Assembly: GCF_003001815.1 (NCBI RefSeq)
Contig: NZ_PVMZ01000002.1
Span: forward strand, 124,001 to 188,000
DNA length: 64,000 bases
Origin: Actinoplanes italicus
GTDB taxonomy: Bacteria > Actinomycetota > Actinomycetes > Mycobacteriales > Micromonosporaceae
Reading direction: 5' to 3'
Shown here: positions 1 through 9,463 of the stretch, piece by piece
Position numbering within the stretch: position 1 is the first letter of the stretch
How the letters are laid out: every line of letters begins with the position of its first letter
Notes under the pieces: model-generated
What the model saw: only the letters and a program-made list of their open reading frames with translations
Told to the model about the DNA's origin: nothing
Databases searched by the model: none
Translations under genes and position numbers: made by a program

Positions 1-151
1 CCTGGAGCATCAGGGCGATTCCGGCCGGAATCAGGGCCGGCGCGGGCCCGGTGCCGGACGTGTGCAGGGCGCCGAAAACGGCGACCGTGACTCCGGCGCA
101 CCCGGCGGTCAGCCGGGACAGCCTGCCCACGTCACGCGCCGCGATATGCAC
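1..151 (-). CDS. Partial hydrophobic protein, N-terminus only
   Basis: The reading frame begins at a GTG at 151, preceded by a G-rich stretch that could be a ribosome binding site, and runs off the left edge after about 50 codons. It starts V-H-I-A-A-R-D-V-G-R-L and continues into two Ala/Leu/Val-rich hydrophobic stretches, as in a small multi-pass membrane protein. Third codon positions are mostly G or C, which supports coding. No family is recognised from this fragment. The start is the only end visible, so length and function are unknown. Confidence 0.45.
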   Translation of the reverse strand, partial: MHIAARDVGRLSRLTAGCAGVTVAVFGALHTSGTGPAPALIPAGIALMLQ

Positions 152-206
152 AAATACCCCCAAGACGTGAGGGAAAGAGCATAACGCGGGCCACCCGGGT
201 GAGCGG

Positions 207-419
207 TTACTTGCCCGCCCAGTCGAAACCGTCCTCCAGGCGGATCTTGCTGGCCACCTTGGCGATGTCGGCGCGGTGACGGTTGGCGTGGTGCCCGCAG
301 AAGGCCAGGTCCCCACCGCTGGTCAGCACGACCTCCAGCTTGGCGGCCGCCCCACAACGATCGCAGCGCTCGGTCATCTCACCGACGGTGTCGATCTCGG
401 GCGACAGCAGTGCGGTCAT
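207..419 (-). CDS. Small zinc-ribbon protein (DUF7455-like)
   Basis: A 70-residue protein with a treble-clef-like pair of metal ligands: C-D-R-C-G in the middle and F-C-G-H-H about 20 residues later. The start ATG at 419 is preceded by AAGGAGA at good spacing, which excludes longer versions of the frame. The N-terminal MTALLSP and the ligand spacing match a short protein family found widely in actinobacteria (DUF7455), whose function is not established. It is transcribed divergently from the subtilisin-type protease gene. A zinc-binding role is inferred from the Cys/His pattern only. Confidence 0.8.
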   Translation of the reverse strand: MTALLSPEIDTVGEMTERCDRCGAAAKLEVVLTSGGDLAFCGHHANRHRADIAKVASKIRLEDGFDWAGK

Positions 420-675
420 ATCGCTCTCCTTGCTCGGTAGCGGTAGTCGGTAGCGGTGCAGCGGTGCTGACAGCGAGAAGTTCGGCCCTCCGCACGGTCG
501 GCTTAGAGGTTCGAGGTGTGATCCGGCCGCCGGAATCGTGCAACCGGGCCACAACTCACACGAACCCGAGGGCGCTACCGGCCCTCTCCAACATTGCCCT
601 CAGCTGCTTTCGGCATGCCCCCCAGGCCGGAATGAAAAGACGACCTGAGAACACGACCGAGAGGACCCACTTCAT

Positions 676-1890
676 ATGTTCGGTAACGACGCCCGCCGCC
701 TGTCCATCCGACTGACCGTTGCCGCGAGCGCCGCCACCGTCACCCTCTGGGGTCTGACCGGGCCGGCCGTCGCCGCGCCGGTCGCGCCCGCAGTGGGAAC
801 CATCGCCGGGGCCGGCGTGGAGGGCGCCATCCCGGGTAGCTACATCGTCGTCCTGAAGCCCGGCTCCGAGGCTTCGAGCGAGCTGGTCCGCAAGTACGGC
901 GGCAAGGTCGCCGACGACTACCGGTCCGCCGTGCGCGGCTTCCACCTGGAGGCCACCGCCGGCCAGGCACGCCGCCTGGCCGCGGACCCGTCCGTCGAGT
1001 TCGTCGAGCAGGACGCCACCATCACCACCACGGCCGTGAAGGCCACCCAGGCCAAGAAGCTCACCTGGGGTCTGGACCGCCTCGACCAGCGCAAGCTCCC
1101 GCTGTCGAAGTCCTACACCTACAAGTCCGCGTCCGCGGTCACCGCGTACGTGATCGACACCGGCGTCCGGGTCGGCCACAAGGAGTTCGGTGGCCGGGCC
1201 GGCAACGGGTGGGACTTCGTCGACGGCGACGCGGTCGCCAACGACTGCCACGGGCACGGCACGCACGTCGCCGGCACGATCGGCGGCGCCACCTACGGCG
1301 TGGCCAAGGACGTCAAGATCGTCGCCCTGCGGGTGCTCGGCTGTGACGGCTCCGGCTCGTTCTCCGACTTCGTCGCGGCCGTCGACTGGGTGACCAAGAA
1401 CGCCAACCGCCCCGCCGTGGCGAACATGAGCCTGGGCGGTCCGGTCAGCAAGGCGCTCGACGCGGCCGTCAAGCGTTCCGTCGACAGCGGTGTCACCTAC
1501 GCGGTCGCCGCCGGCAACGAGAGCAAGAACGCCTGCAAGGGCTCGCCCGCCGCGGCTCCGGACGCGATCACGGTCGGCGCGGTGGACTCGGCCGACGCCC
1601 GGCCCGCCTTCTCCAACTACGGCAAGTGCCTGGACATCTTCGCTCCCGGCGTGGACATCAAGTCGGCCGGCAAGGCCTCGGACACTGCGGTGCAGACGAT
1701 GAGCGGCACCTCGATGGCGTCGCCGCACGTGGCCGGCGCGGCCGCCCTCGCCCTCGCCGCGCACCCGGACTGGACGCCCCGTCAGGTTCGTGACGACCTG
1801 GTCGCCAACGCCGGTTCGGGCCTGGTCCGCAACCCGGGCAAGGGCTCGCCGAACCGCCTGCTCTACACCGGTCACCTCAACACCAACTGA
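676..1890 (+). CDS. Secreted subtilisin/proteinase K-type S8 serine protease
   Basis: A 404-residue pre-pro-protease. Residues 1-34 form a signal peptide with an AVAAP-type cleavage site. Residues about 54-116 form an inhibitor I9 propeptide that includes the motif YIVVLKPG. The S8 catalytic domain follows, with Asp161 in VIDTGV, His194 in HGHGTHVAG, the oxyanion Asn281 in AAGNES and Ser346 in GTSMASPHVAG. Several Cys in the mature part are spaced as in proteinase K-like enzymes, suggesting disulfides. The start at 676 has a GAGAGGA element upstream. Expected role: extracellular protein degradation after export and autoprocessing. There is no C-terminal domain beyond the protease, and a strong hairpin follows the stop codon. 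Confidence 0.93.
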   Translation: MFGNDARRLSIRLTVAASAATVTLWGLTGPAVAAPVAPAVGTIAGAGVEGAIPGSYIVVLKPGSEASSELVRKYGGKVADDYRSAVRGFHLEATAGQARRLAADPSVEFVEQDATITTTAVKATQAKKLTWGLDRLDQRKLPLSKSYTYKSASAVTAYVIDTGVRVGHKEFGGRAGNGWDFVDGDAVANDCHGHGTHVAGTIGGATYGVAKDVKIVALRVLGCDGSGSFSDFVAAVDWVTKNANRPAVANMSLGGPVSKALDAAVKRSVDSGVTYAVAAGNESKNACKGSPAAAPDAITVGAVDSADARPAFSNYGKCLDIFAPGVDIKSAGKASDTAVQTMSGTSMASPHVAGAAALALAAHPDWTPRQVRDDLVANAGSGLVRNPGKGSPNRLLYTGHLNTN

Positions 1891-1895
1891 AACCC

Positions 1896-1947
1896 GGCTG
1901 TGTCGCACCGCTGTCTCAGCGCCGCTGAGACAGCGGTGGCGCACAGC
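1896..1947 (+). terminator. Palindromic terminator-like element, copy 1 of 2
   Basis: A hairpin lies 5 nt after the protease stop codon. The core arms CCGCTGTCTCAGC (1908-1920) and GCTGAGACAGCGG (1924-1936) are perfect with a 3-nt loop, and the GGCTGTG/CACAGCC outer arms extend the stem. There is no T-tract, as is usual for actinomycete terminators. A close relative of this element occurs at 52344-52396. Confidence 0.75.
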
Positions 1948-2017
1948 CACGAAACGCCGTACGCCGGGCCACCCGGGCGGATAGCGTGAGAGCGACCCCA
2001 GCCCGAGGAGGACCCAG

Positions 2018-2410
2018 ATGTCCGAGGCGCCGGTCGCCGAGAGGCCGACAGTCCTGGTCGTCGACGACGAGGAGGATCTGCGCGACATCATGCGCCGCAT
2101 GCTGGAGCGGCGCGGGTACACCACGTCGGCTGCCGGCGATCAGGACGAGGCCATCTCGATCTGCCGCGATCATCCCGGCAAGATCGACGCGTTGATCACC
2201 GATCTGACCCTGCCCGGTGCTTCCGGGGGCGACCTGGCGAAGACCATCCGGGACCTGCGTCCCGGCATCGGCGTGGTCTTCGTCTCCGGACTGCCCAAGG
2301 ACATCGCGGTCAGTAAGGGCGAGATCGGCGAGGACGACGTGCTGGTGAAGAAGCCGTTCACCGCCGACGCCCTGCTCGAGGCGCTGAAGTCGGCGATCGG
2401 CGGCGACTAG
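2018..2410 (+). CDS. Stand-alone response regulator receiver protein
   Basis: A 130-residue protein made of a single CheY-like receiver domain and no output domain. The acidic pocket VVDDEEDL is at residues 14-21, the phosphoacceptor is Asp62 in LITDLTLPG, and the conserved Lys is in VKKPF near residue 113. GAGGAGG stands 7 nt before the ATG. No histidine kinase is adjacent, so the partner is unknown. It could act as a phosphate sink or through protein contacts. It converges with the methyltransferase gene, whose 3' end overlaps it by 4 nt. Confidence 0.85.
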   Translation: MSEAPVAERPTVLVVDDEEDLRDIMRRMLERRGYTTSAAGDQDEAISICRDHPGKIDALITDLTLPGASGGDLAKTIRDLRPGIGVVFVSGLPKDIAVSKGEIGEDDVLVKKPFTADALLEALKSAIGGD

Positions 2411-3171
2411 GCCGACGGGACGGGCCAGGGGAGCGTCAGCTCGCCGAGCCGCCACCGGGCCGGACCGTCGAGCACCGGCCAGCCCTCGGCGCGCATCCGC
2501 CGGACCGTGGCCTGCCAGCGCTGCCTCGGCCCGAACGGCGTCGCCTCGGTCTCCCACGCCCGGCTCAGCGCCCGCAGCAACTCGTGCACCGGATGACCGG
2601 GCACGTTGTGGTGGATCAGAGCCTTCGGCAGCCGTTCGGCGAAGACCGCCGGATGCTCGAACGCCGGCAGCCGCGCCGACAGGGTCAGCGTCGACGGGAC
2701 ACCGTCCTCGACGACCGTCCAGGTGGCGATCCTGCCCAGCTCGTCGCAGGTGCCCTCGACCAGCAGCGCGCCGGTGGCGGTCATCGTCCGCCACGCCGCG
2801 GCCACCTCGTCCTCGGCGTACTGACGCAGCACGTTGAACGCCCGCACCACCACCGGCGTGAGCCCGGCCAGCTCGAACCCGCCGCGCCGGAACTCCAGCC
2901 ACGGCGGGTCCGCGAACGGCAGCGCGTCGCTCACCCGTACCGGATCGATCTCCAGACCGACCACCGCGACGTCGGCGCGCACCGAGGCGGCGAGACGGTC
3001 CCGCAGCTCCACCGCCGTCACCGGGGTGGCGCCATAGCCCAGATCGACCACGAGCGGCTGCGCCGCTTCCTTCAAGAGCCCACCGCATCGGTACGAGATG
3101 AAGTTGTCCACCCGCCGGAGCCGGTTCGGGTTGGTCGTGCCCCGGGTGATCGCACCGATCGGCCTGACCAC
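2407..3171 (-). CDS. Class I SAM-dependent methyltransferase-like protein
   Basis: A 254-residue protein. The glycine-rich motif [11 protein letters not shown], lies near residue 40, followed by an acidic strand end (GLEIDP) that would contact SAM ribose. The fold is read as a Rossmann-type methyltransferase; the substrate is unknown. The GTG start at 3171 lies 2 nt beyond the stop of the upstream SDR gene, with GGGAG within that gene's end as ribosome binding site, so the two are probably co-translated. A longer frame is open upstream but is antisense-like sequence overlapping the SDR gene. Confidence 0.7.
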   Translation of the reverse strand: MVRPIGAITRGTTNPNRLRRVDNFISYRCGGLLKEAAQPLVVDLGYGATPVTAVELRDRLAASVRADVAVVGLEIDPVRVSDALPFADPPWLEFRRGGFELAGLTPVVVRAFNVLRQYAEDEVAAAWRTMTATGALLVEGTCDELGRIATWTVVEDGVPSTLTLSARLPAFEHPAVFAERLPKALIHHNVPGHPVHELLRALSRAWETEATPFGPRQRWQATVRRMRAEGWPVLDGPARWRLGELTLPWPVPSA

Positions 3172-3173
3172 CG

Positions 3174-3947
3174 TTACTGCTCCCGGTGCACCTTGTGCTG
3201 CGCGGCCTGGGCGATCGGCCGGACCACGAGCCGGTCGACGTTGACGTGCTGCGGGCGGGTGGCGGCCCAGGCGATGCAGTCGGCGATGTCGTCGGCGACC
3301 AGCGGCTCGCTCACCCCGGCGTAGACGGAGTCGGCGCGCCCCTGATCGCCGCCGAAGCGGTTGAGTGCGAACTCGTCGGTGCGCACCATGCCGGGGTCGA
3401 TCTCGATCACCCGGACGGGCCGGCCGCAGAGTTCCAGCCGCAGTGTCCCGACGAGGGCGGTCTCGGCGTGCTTGGCCGCGACGTAACCGCCACCGCCCTC
3501 GTACGGCGTGAAGGCCGCCGTGGACCCGACCGTCACGATCGTGCCGCGGCCGCTCGCCTCCAATGCCGGCAGCAGAGCCTTGGTGACCCGCAGGGTGCCG
3601 AGCACGTTCACGTCGTACATCCATTGCCAGTCGTCGACCGACCCGGACTCCACCGGGTCGGCGCCGCGGGCGCCACCGGCGTTGTTGACCAGGAGGGTGA
3701 CCGGAGCGCCGAGCCCGGCGACCGCGGTGGCGAGATCGGCCACCGAATCGTCGGAGGTGACGTCGCACTCGATCGCGGTGGCGTTCGCGCCGATCTCCTT
3801 GACCAGCGCTTCCAGCCGGTCGGCGCGCCGTGCCGCGACCACGACGTGGTATCCCTCCCCGGCCAGACGGCGTGCCGTCGCCGCTCCGATCCCGCTCGAT
3901 GCCCCGGTGACCACTGCGATGTTCTGCATATCCCGATTCTCGTCCAT
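3174..3947 (-). CDS. SDR family NAD(P)-dependent oxidoreductase
   Basis: A 257-residue classical short-chain dehydrogenase. It has the cofactor motif TGASSGIG near residue 14, the NNAG motif near 90, and the catalytic Ser/Tyr/Lys set in VGSTAAF and YVAAKHAE. This glycine/arginine-rich N-terminal pattern (AARRADRLE) suggests NADP preference. The substrate cannot be predicted. The start is uncertain: ATG at 3947 or an in-frame ATG at 3929 giving MQNIAVV, which is more typical of the family. It is followed at once by the methyltransferase gene on the same strand. Confidence 0.85.
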   Translation of the reverse strand: MDENRDMQNIAVVTGASSGIGAATARRLAGEGYHVVVAARRADRLEALVKEIGANATAIECDVTSDDSVADLATAVAGLGAPVTLLVNNAGGARGADPVESGSVDDWQWMYDVNVLGTLRVTKALLPALEASGRGTIVTVGSTAAFTPYEGGGGYVAAKHAETALVGTLRLELCGRPVRVIEIDPGMVRTDEFALNRFGGDQGRADSVYAGVSEPLVADDIADCIAWAATRPQHVNVDRLVVRPIAQAAQHKVHREQ

Positions 3948-4082
3948 GAGGAGATTCCCGCCGCGCGATCAATGACCTGGATCACCCCGGGTCGGCTGTG
4001 TGGTGGTTCGCGGTGGGCCGATGGGGAAGATGAACCTTGGCGTAACAACAATTCTGTATATCCGACACACGAGGGAGTCAGC

Positions 4083-5381
4083 GTGGCTGAGCTACGGGCC
4101 GGCGGCGGATGGCCGACTCCCCGCCGGATCGCCACCCTCTCCGTGCACACCTCGCCCCTGGAACAACCGGGCACCGGTGACGCGGGCGGCATGAACGTCT
4201 ACATCGTGGAGATCACCAAGCGGCTCGCCGAGCGCGGCGTCGAGGTGGAGATCTTCACCCGCGCCACCGCCGGTGACCTGCCGCCGGTCGTCGAGATGGC
4301 GCCGGGTGTGCACGTGCGTCACGTCACCGCGGGGCCGTACGAGGGCCTGGCCAAGGAGGAGCTGCCGGCTCAGCTGTGCGCCTTCACCAACGGCGTGCTG
4401 CAGGCCGAGGCCGCGCACCCGCCGGGCCACTACGACCTGATCCACTCGCACTACTGGCTGTCCGGGCAGGTCGGCTGGCTGGCGCGGGAGCGCTGGGGCG
4501 TGCCGCACGTGCACACCGCGCACACCCTCGCCAAGGTCAAGAACAGGTTCATCGCGACCGGTGACCGGCCCGAGCCGAAGGCCCGGGTGATCGGCGAGGA
4601 GCAGGTGGTCGCGGCGTCCGACCGGCTTGTGGCCAACACCGGCTTCGAGGCGCAGGACCTGATCACCCACTACGAGGCCGACCCGTCCCTGGTCAGTGTC
4701 GTGGAGCCGGGCGTGGACCTGCGGCGGTTCCGGCCGGGCGCGGCGGACCGGGCCCGGTTCGGTCTGCCCGAGCGCGGCCGGATCATCGCCTTCGTGGGTC
4801 GCATCCAGCCGCTCAAGGCGCCGGACGTGCTGATCGCCGCGCTGGCCGAGATGCGGGCCTCCGGCTCCGACGCCACCCTGGTGATCTGCGGCGGCCCGAG
4901 TGGCAGCGGCCTGGACCGGCCGTCCTCGCTGATCGAGCTGGCCGCGACGCTCGGCGTGACCGGATCGGTGGTGTTCCTGCCCCCGCAGACCGGCGACGAC
5001 CTCGCCGCCCTCTACCGGGCCGCCGATCTGGTCGCGGTGCCGTCCTACAACGAGTCGTTCGGCCTGGTGGCGCTCGAGGCACAGGCCTGCGGTACGCCGG
5101 TGGTGGCGGCCGCGGTCGGCGGTCTGGTCACCGCGGTGCGCGACGGGGTCAGCGGCGTGCTCATCGACGGTCACGACCCGAGGGACTGGGCGAAGGTGCT
5201 GGACCGGCTGCTCGACGCGCCGGCCCATCGGCACCGTCTGGCCGCCGGCGCGGTCGTCCACGCGTCGCAGTTCTCCTGGAATCGCACGGCCGACACTCTG
5301 CTACAGGTCTACCGTGACGCGGTGGCACAGCATCGGGCGCTGATCACGGCGCGACTCGAAAGGGCGTCCTGCGCATGGTGA
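4083..5381 (+). CDS. mshA: D-inositol-3-phosphate glycosyltransferase MshA
   Basis: A 432-residue GT4-family glycosyltransferase that transfers GlcNAc from UDP-GlcNAc to 1L-myo-inositol 1-phosphate, the first step of mycothiol synthesis in the cytoplasm. Family signatures include the N-terminal [19 protein letters not shown] block, the [12 protein letters not shown] start of the UDP-sugar domain, and the [10 protein letters not shown] motif that binds the donor sugar. The GTG at 4083 has GAGGGAG upstream. The neighbours YbjN, gpmA and the SenX3/RegX3 pair are the same as around mycobacterial mshA (Rv0486-Rv0491). The 3' end overlaps the next gene by 7 nt. Confidence 0.95.
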   Translation: MAELRAGGGWPTPRRIATLSVHTSPLEQPGTGDAGGMNVYIVEITKRLAERGVEVEIFTRATAGDLPPVVEMAPGVHVRHVTAGPYEGLAKEELPAQLCAFTNGVLQAEAAHPPGHYDLIHSHYWLSGQVGWLARERWGVPHVHTAHTLAKVKNRFIATGDRPEPKARVIGEEQVVAASDRLVANTGFEAQDLITHYEADPSLVSVVEPGVDLRRFRPGAADRARFGLPERGRIIAFVGRIQPLKAPDVLIAALAEMRASGSDATLVICGGPSGSGLDRPSSLIELAATLGVTGSVVFLPPQTGDDLAALYRAADLVAVPSYNESFGLVALEAQACGTPVVAAAVGGLVTAVRDGVSGVLIDGHDPRDWAKVLDRLLDAPAHRHRLAAGAVVHASQFSWNRTADTLLQVYRDAVAQHRALITARLERASCAW

Positions 5382-5857
5382 CCGAACTGATCGAACGGGC
5401 CCTGTCCGAGCGGGAGCTCGACTGGGAGGCGACCGGCGACGGGTCCTATGTGGTCACGCTCCCCGGCACGCACAAGCTGAAGACCGCCTGCAACCTGATC
5501 GTCGGCGAGCACTCGCTGCGGATCGAGGCGTTCGTCATGCGGCGGCCCGACGAGCGGCACGAGGACCTGTGGGCCTGGCTGCTGCGCCGTAACGCCCGGA
5601 TGTACGGCGTCGCGTTCTCTATCGACACGGCCGGTGACGTCTACCTGACCGGACGGGTGTCGCTGAAGGGCCTGGACGCCGACGAGCTGGACCGGTTGCT
5701 CGGATCGGTGCTCACCTATGCCGACGAGTCGTTCGACACCATGCTGGAGATCGGCTTCGGTACGTCGATCCGCCGTGAATGGGACTGGCGCGTCAAACGG
5801 GGTGAGTCGACGGCGAACCTGCAGGCGTTCCGGCATCTGATGGAGGACGCCGACTGA
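5375..5857 (+). CDS. YbjN domain-containing protein
   Basis: A 160-residue protein with the mixed alpha/beta pattern of the YbjN family: helical N-terminus, then [18 protein letters not shown] and a [13 protein letters not shown] segment. It is the counterpart of Rv0487, which follows mshA in mycobacteria. The start codon lies inside the end of mshA, implying translational coupling. The molecular function of this family in actinobacteria is not settled; chaperone-like or adaptor roles are proposed for related proteins. Nothing in the sequence indicates an enzyme. Confidence 0.85.
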   Translation: MVTELIERALSERELDWEATGDGSYVVTLPGTHKLKTACNLIVGEHSLRIEAFVMRRPDERHEDLWAWLLRRNARMYGVAFSIDTAGDVYLTGRVSLKGLDADELDRLLGSVLTYADESFDTMLEIGFGTSIRREWDWRVKRGESTANLQAFRHLMEDAD

Positions 5858-6563
5858 CCCGCGGCGACGCTTTCTGATCATCAAGAGCCGTCTATCCGTA
5901 CCGCCCGGTCCATTGTGGTGTTGCGGTGGGTAATCGCGATCCGATCGTGTTCTTCACCGATCGTGTCCGTCGCCGATGTGTGGATCGCGAGCGCCCTGGG
6001 TACTGCCAGTCTCCTGGCGATGTCCTGAGGATTCCCTGGAGCTCTGGGAGTCTGGTTCGACGGCCGTCTAGACTCGTGCGCCCATTTGCCGCTGCCGGGT
6101 TACTGAACGGTAGTTGTCGTGATTTCTTCCCATCCGAGAGAACCCGGAAGAGTGATTGGGTACTCGTCCGATCGGTTGGTAGTTGGTGAATGTGACGGTT
6201 GAGACAGATGTCGACACGAAATCGGCTTGTGAGGGTTGCACGCCCCAACTAGCGTGGTCGATGGACGCCGAGCCGTTAGTTCGGGGAACGGGTCGATCAG
6301 CAATGATCGCCGCGGATCGGCGTTTGGGGACGGGTGGCATGAGCCGTTGGGGGACGGCGCGACCCGAGACCGGCGGTAAGTGCGGGCGGCGCCTATGGGG
6401 ATGGGTGTCGCCCGCCGCCGCCGGCGCTTTTGTTTCCGGCTTGTTTCTGCCGTTCACTTATTGGTCATGCTCGGATCGCTTTCTGTCGATGCACCCCGGC
6501 TAATGGGCACGACGACTGCAGAAATCCGCTTTCCCGCCAAGGCGACACAGCCGGGGTTGATCT
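5858..6563. other. 706-nt gap of lower GC with no supported gene
   Basis: No reading frame here has a ribosome binding site together with actinomycete codon bias. Several open frames exist on both strands, but their third positions are not GC-enriched. Base composition is visibly less GC-rich than the flanks, and GATCG-containing words recur. It separates the YbjN gene from the 3' end of the convergent MFS gene. It may be a decayed gene or insertion remnant. Confidence 0.6.
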
Positions 6564-7805
6564 TCAGGCGATGGCCTCCGCGCGAGCGGACTCCTCCTCC
6601 TGCGCGATCCGCAGCCGCATCGCCCGCCGGGCCCTGGCCGGACCGGCCGTCAGGTGACCCGCCGCGACCACGACGCACAGGACGAAGCAACCGCCCCAGA
6701 GCACGGCGCCACCGGCCTTCTGCAGGACCAGGCCGCCCAGGATCGGGGCCAGCGCGGTGCCGGCGGACCAGGCGAGCGAGTTGAGGCCCTGGTACCGGCC
6801 GCGCAGGCTGGGCGGGGCCAGGGCTGCCACGGTGGCCGCGTTGCTGGGGGACTGCAGCATCTCGCCCAGCGTCCAGATGATCACTGTCAAGGCGTACATG
6901 ATGGGGGTCTCGGCAAGAGCGACCAGCCCGAAACCGGAACCCATCAGCAGTGCCGCGACCGCCAGGACCTTGGCGCTGTCCCGGCCCTCGATCAGTTTCG
7001 GGACGAAGAGCTGACCGGAGACGATCAGAACGCCGTTCACCGCGATGACCGTGCCGTATGTGGCGGCGGTGTGCCCGTCGGCCAGCATGCTGATCGGCAG
7101 TGTCGACAGGTGCTGCAGGACGACCAGCACCACGATGAAGGTGAGCAGCAGGTAGACCGCGTAGTTGCCGTCGCGCAGCGCCGTGCCGAGGCCGCCGGGC
7201 TCCGCCTTGCGCCCCGGGCTCCGGGCCGGACGTGTCTCAGCCAGGAAGATCGCGGTGATGGTCGCGGTGATCAGCGTGGTGGCCGCGTCGCCGGCGAAGA
7301 GCAGCAGGTAGTCGACCTTCGCGGCGAAGCCCGCGATGACGGCCGCGAGGGCGAAACCCAGGTTGATCGCCCAGTAGTTCAGCGAGAACGCCCGGACCCG
7401 GTCCCGTTCCGGCACGATGTCGATCATCATGGCCGAGAAGGCCGGCCGGACCGCCTCGGAGAAGAGGCCGAGGAGGAAGGTCGCCACGGCGATCTGCGGG
7501 TACGTCTGCGCGAACCCCAGGGCCAGCATCAGCGCGGCCGCGCCGAACTGTGCGATCAGCATGGTCGGGCGACGTCCCCAGCGGTCGGCCAGGACGCCGC
7601 CGCCGAGCGTGCCGATGGCGCCGCCGACACCGTAGAAGCCCAGGATCAGGCCGGCCTGGCTCTGCGAGAACCCGCGCTCGGCGGTCAGGTAGATACTCAG
7701 GAAGAGCACCGCGAACGATCCGACCCGGTTGATCAGGGTGCCGGTCCACAGGAACCAGAACTGCCGGGGCAGTCCACCGGCGGCCTGCCGTAACCAACCT
7801 CGCAC
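6564..7805 (-). CDS. MFS transporter, DHA1-like exporter
   Basis: A 413-residue integral membrane protein with about 12 hydrophobic segments. The MFS motif A is seen as GVLADRWGRRP after the second helix, and a central cytoplasmic loop (ARSPGRKAEPGG) divides the two six-helix bundles. It resembles drug:proton antiporters of the MdtH/YfcJ type; the substrate is unknown. The GTG start at 7805 has GGGGAG upstream. In mycobacteria this slot holds a LysE-type transporter (Rv0488), so a different exporter occupies the position here. Confidence 0.85.
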   Translation of the reverse strand: MRGWLRQAAGGLPRQFWFLWTGTLINRVGSFAVLFLSIYLTAERGFSQSQAGLILGFYGVGGAIGTLGGGVLADRWGRRPTMLIAQFGAAALMLALGFAQTYPQIAVATFLLGLFSEAVRPAFSAMMIDIVPERDRVRAFSLNYWAINLGFALAAVIAGFAAKVDYLLLFAGDAATTLITATITAIFLAETRPARSPGRKAEPGGLGTALRDGNYAVYLLLTFIVVLVVLQHLSTLPISMLADGHTAATYGTVIAVNGVLIVSGQLFVPKLIEGRDSAKVLAVAALLMGSGFGLVALAETPIMYALTVIIWTLGEMLQSPSNAATVAALAPPSLRGRYQGLNSLAWSAGTALAPILGGLVLQKAGGAVLWGGCFVLCVVVAAGHLTAGPARARRAMRLRIAQEEESARAEAIA

Positions 7806-7941
7806 GATCGTCTCCCCGTAAGTAGTCGGCGCCGTTTATTCCCTTACATCCGACGTTGCGGCGCAAGCGGGTTTCGGTGTGGTGGCGGACACGTACCGGG
7901 TGGCCCGCACAGGCGGCCACGGCTCGGGGGAAGATGTGGTC

Positions 7942-8691
7942 ATGACTGGAACACTGGTGCTGCTGCGGCACGGCAACAGCGAGTGGAACGCCAAGAACCT
8001 CTTCACCGGCTGGGTCGACGTGGACCTGGACGCCAAGGGTGAGGGTGAGGCCCGGCGTGGCGGCGAGCTTCTCAAGGAGCAGGGGGTGCTGCCCGACGTG
8101 GTGCACACCAGCCTTCTTCGGCGTGCGATCCGGACCAGTGAGATCGCGCTGCACATCGCGGACCGGCACTGGATCCCGGTGAAGCGTCACTGGCGCCTCA
8201 ACGAGCGCCACTACGGCGCCCTGCAGGGCAAGGACAAGAAGCAGACTTTGGAGACGTACGGCGAGGAGCAGTTCATGCTCTGGCGCCGGTCGTACGACGT
8301 CCCGCCGCCGCCGATCGAGGCGGACTCGGAGTACTCCCAGGGCGGCGACCCGCGTTACGCCGACCTCGCCCCGGAGACCCTGCCGAAGGCGGAGTGCCTG
8401 AAGGATGTGCTGGTGCGGGCCCTGCCCTACTGGTACGACGCGATCGTCCCCGACCTGCGTGCCGGCAAGACGGTCCTGGTCGCGGCGCACGGCAACTCGC
8501 TGCGCGCGATTGTGAAGCACCTCGACGACATCTCCGACGAGGCGATCGCCGGCCTCAACATCCCGACCGGCATCCCGCTGCGCTACGACCTGGACGACAA
8601 CCTGCGCCCCATCACCAAGGGCGGCACCTACCTCGACCCGGTAGCCGCCAAGGAGGCCGCCGCGGCGGTGGCCAACCAGGGCAAGAAGTAA
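7942..8691 (+). CDS. gpmA: 2,3-bisphosphoglycerate-dependent phosphoglycerate mutase
   Basis: A 249-residue enzyme interconverting 3- and 2-phosphoglycerate in glycolysis. The phosphohistidine motif [10 protein letters not shown] is at residues 6-15, the second active-site block contains [12 protein letters not shown], and the catalytic His lies in [14 protein letters not shown]. Length and motifs are typical of the dPGM family. The ATG at 7942 lies after a GGGGGAAG stretch. Its place between mshA and senX3-regX3 is conserved in actinobacteria (gpm1, Rv0489). Confidence 0.96.
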   Translation: MTGTLVLLRHGNSEWNAKNLFTGWVDVDLDAKGEGEARRGGELLKEQGVLPDVVHTSLLRRAIRTSEIALHIADRHWIPVKRHWRLNERHYGALQGKDKKQTLETYGEEQFMLWRRSYDVPPPPIEADSEYSQGGDPRYADLAPETLPKAECLKDVLVRALPYWYDAIVPDLRAGKTVLVAAHGNSLRAIVKHLDDISDEAIAGLNIPTGIPLRYDLDDNLRPITKGGTYLDPVAAKEAAAAVANQGKK

Positions 8692-8698
8692 CAACGAC

Positions 8699-8733
8699 GG
8701 GAGCCGGGACACCCCCGTGGTGCCCCGGCTCCC
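8699..8733. terminator. Bidirectional terminator between gpmA and phoU
   Basis: Perfect 10-bp arms GGGAGCCGGG (8699-8708) and CCCGGCTCCC (8724-8733) enclose a 15-nt loop. The hairpin sits in the 72-nt gap between two convergent genes and can serve both. Confidence 0.8.
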
Positions 8734-8763
8734 GGATCTCCGGGCTCGCGCCCGAGATCGACC

Positions 8764-9417
8764 TCAGTCCTCGCTGACCACCGTCTCGCCCGTGACCAGG
8801 TAGATCAGGTGCTCGCCGATGTTGACGGCGTGGTCGGCGTAGCGCTCGTAGAAGCGGCCCAGCAGGGCGCCGTCGATCGCGGTCTCCGCGCCGTACGGCC
8901 AGTCGTCGGCCAGCATGATCTTGAAGAGGGCGCGCTCGAGGTCGTCCATCGCGTCGTCGTCGGACTCGAGCTGGGCCGCGCCCTCGGCGTTCGGCTTGGC
9001 GATCAGTGTGGTGATCTTCTCGGCCATCTGGTCGGCGACCTCGGCCATCCCCTTGAACGTGGGCCGCAGCTCGGCCGGCACGGCCGGTGACGGGTGACGC
9101 CGGGCGGCGGTCTTCGCCACGTGTTCGGCCAGGTCGCCCATCCGCTCCAGGTCGGCGCCGATGTGCAGCGCCGTGATGACGCGTCGCAGGTCGGACGCGA
9201 CCGGCGCCTGCCGGGCGATGGTGTCCGCGACCTTCAGCTCGACCTGCTCGTAGATCGCGTCGACCTCGGAGTCGCGTTCGATGACCGACTGGGCGGCCTT
9301 CAGGTCGGCGGTCAGCAGCGCCGACGTCGCCTTGCGCAGCGCCGCGCGGACCGACTCCGCCATCGTCACCAGCAGGCGGCTCACCTCGACCAGATCGGCC
9401 TGGTACTCCTCGCGCAT
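8764..9417 (-). CDS. phoU: Phosphate signalling complex protein PhoU
   Basis: A 217-residue all-helical protein with two PhoU repeats. The metal-binding-type motifs are seen as HIGADLERMGDLAEH in the first half and FYERYADHAVNIGEHLIYL in the second. PhoU links the Pst phosphate transporter to the phosphate histidine kinase and represses signalling when phosphate is plentiful. The ATG at 9417 has GAGGACTTGAGGAC upstream. It is divergent from senX3, the likely partner kinase, and its upstream region carries a PHO-box-like repeat. Confidence 0.95.
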   Translation of the reverse strand: MREEYQADLVEVSRLLVTMAESVRAALRKATSALLTADLKAAQSVIERDSEVDAIYEQVELKVADTIARQAPVASDLRRVITALHIGADLERMGDLAEHVAKTAARRHPSPAVPAELRPTFKGMAEVADQMAEKITTLIAKPNAEGAAQLESDDDAMDDLERALFKIMLADDWPYGAETAIDGALLGRFYERYADHAVNIGEHLIYLVTGETVVSED

Positions 9418-9463
9418 GTCCTCAAGTCCTCTTTCCCTGGCGGCGGCCGTTGTGCCGCGACCC

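Noticed and set aside
556..2124. 522-codon antisense frame over the protease gene
   Set aside because: Long antisense frames are expected in GC-rich coding DNA. The opposite strand encodes a protease with all catalytic motifs.
6040..6090. GGTTCGAC word resembling a tRNA T-loop
   Set aside because: The flanking bases cannot form a 5-bp T stem and no acceptor, D or anticodon arms are found around it.
6183..6503. 106-codon open frame in the low-GC gap
   Set aside because: It starts with TTG, has no ribosome binding site, and its third codon positions lack the GC bias of real genes here.
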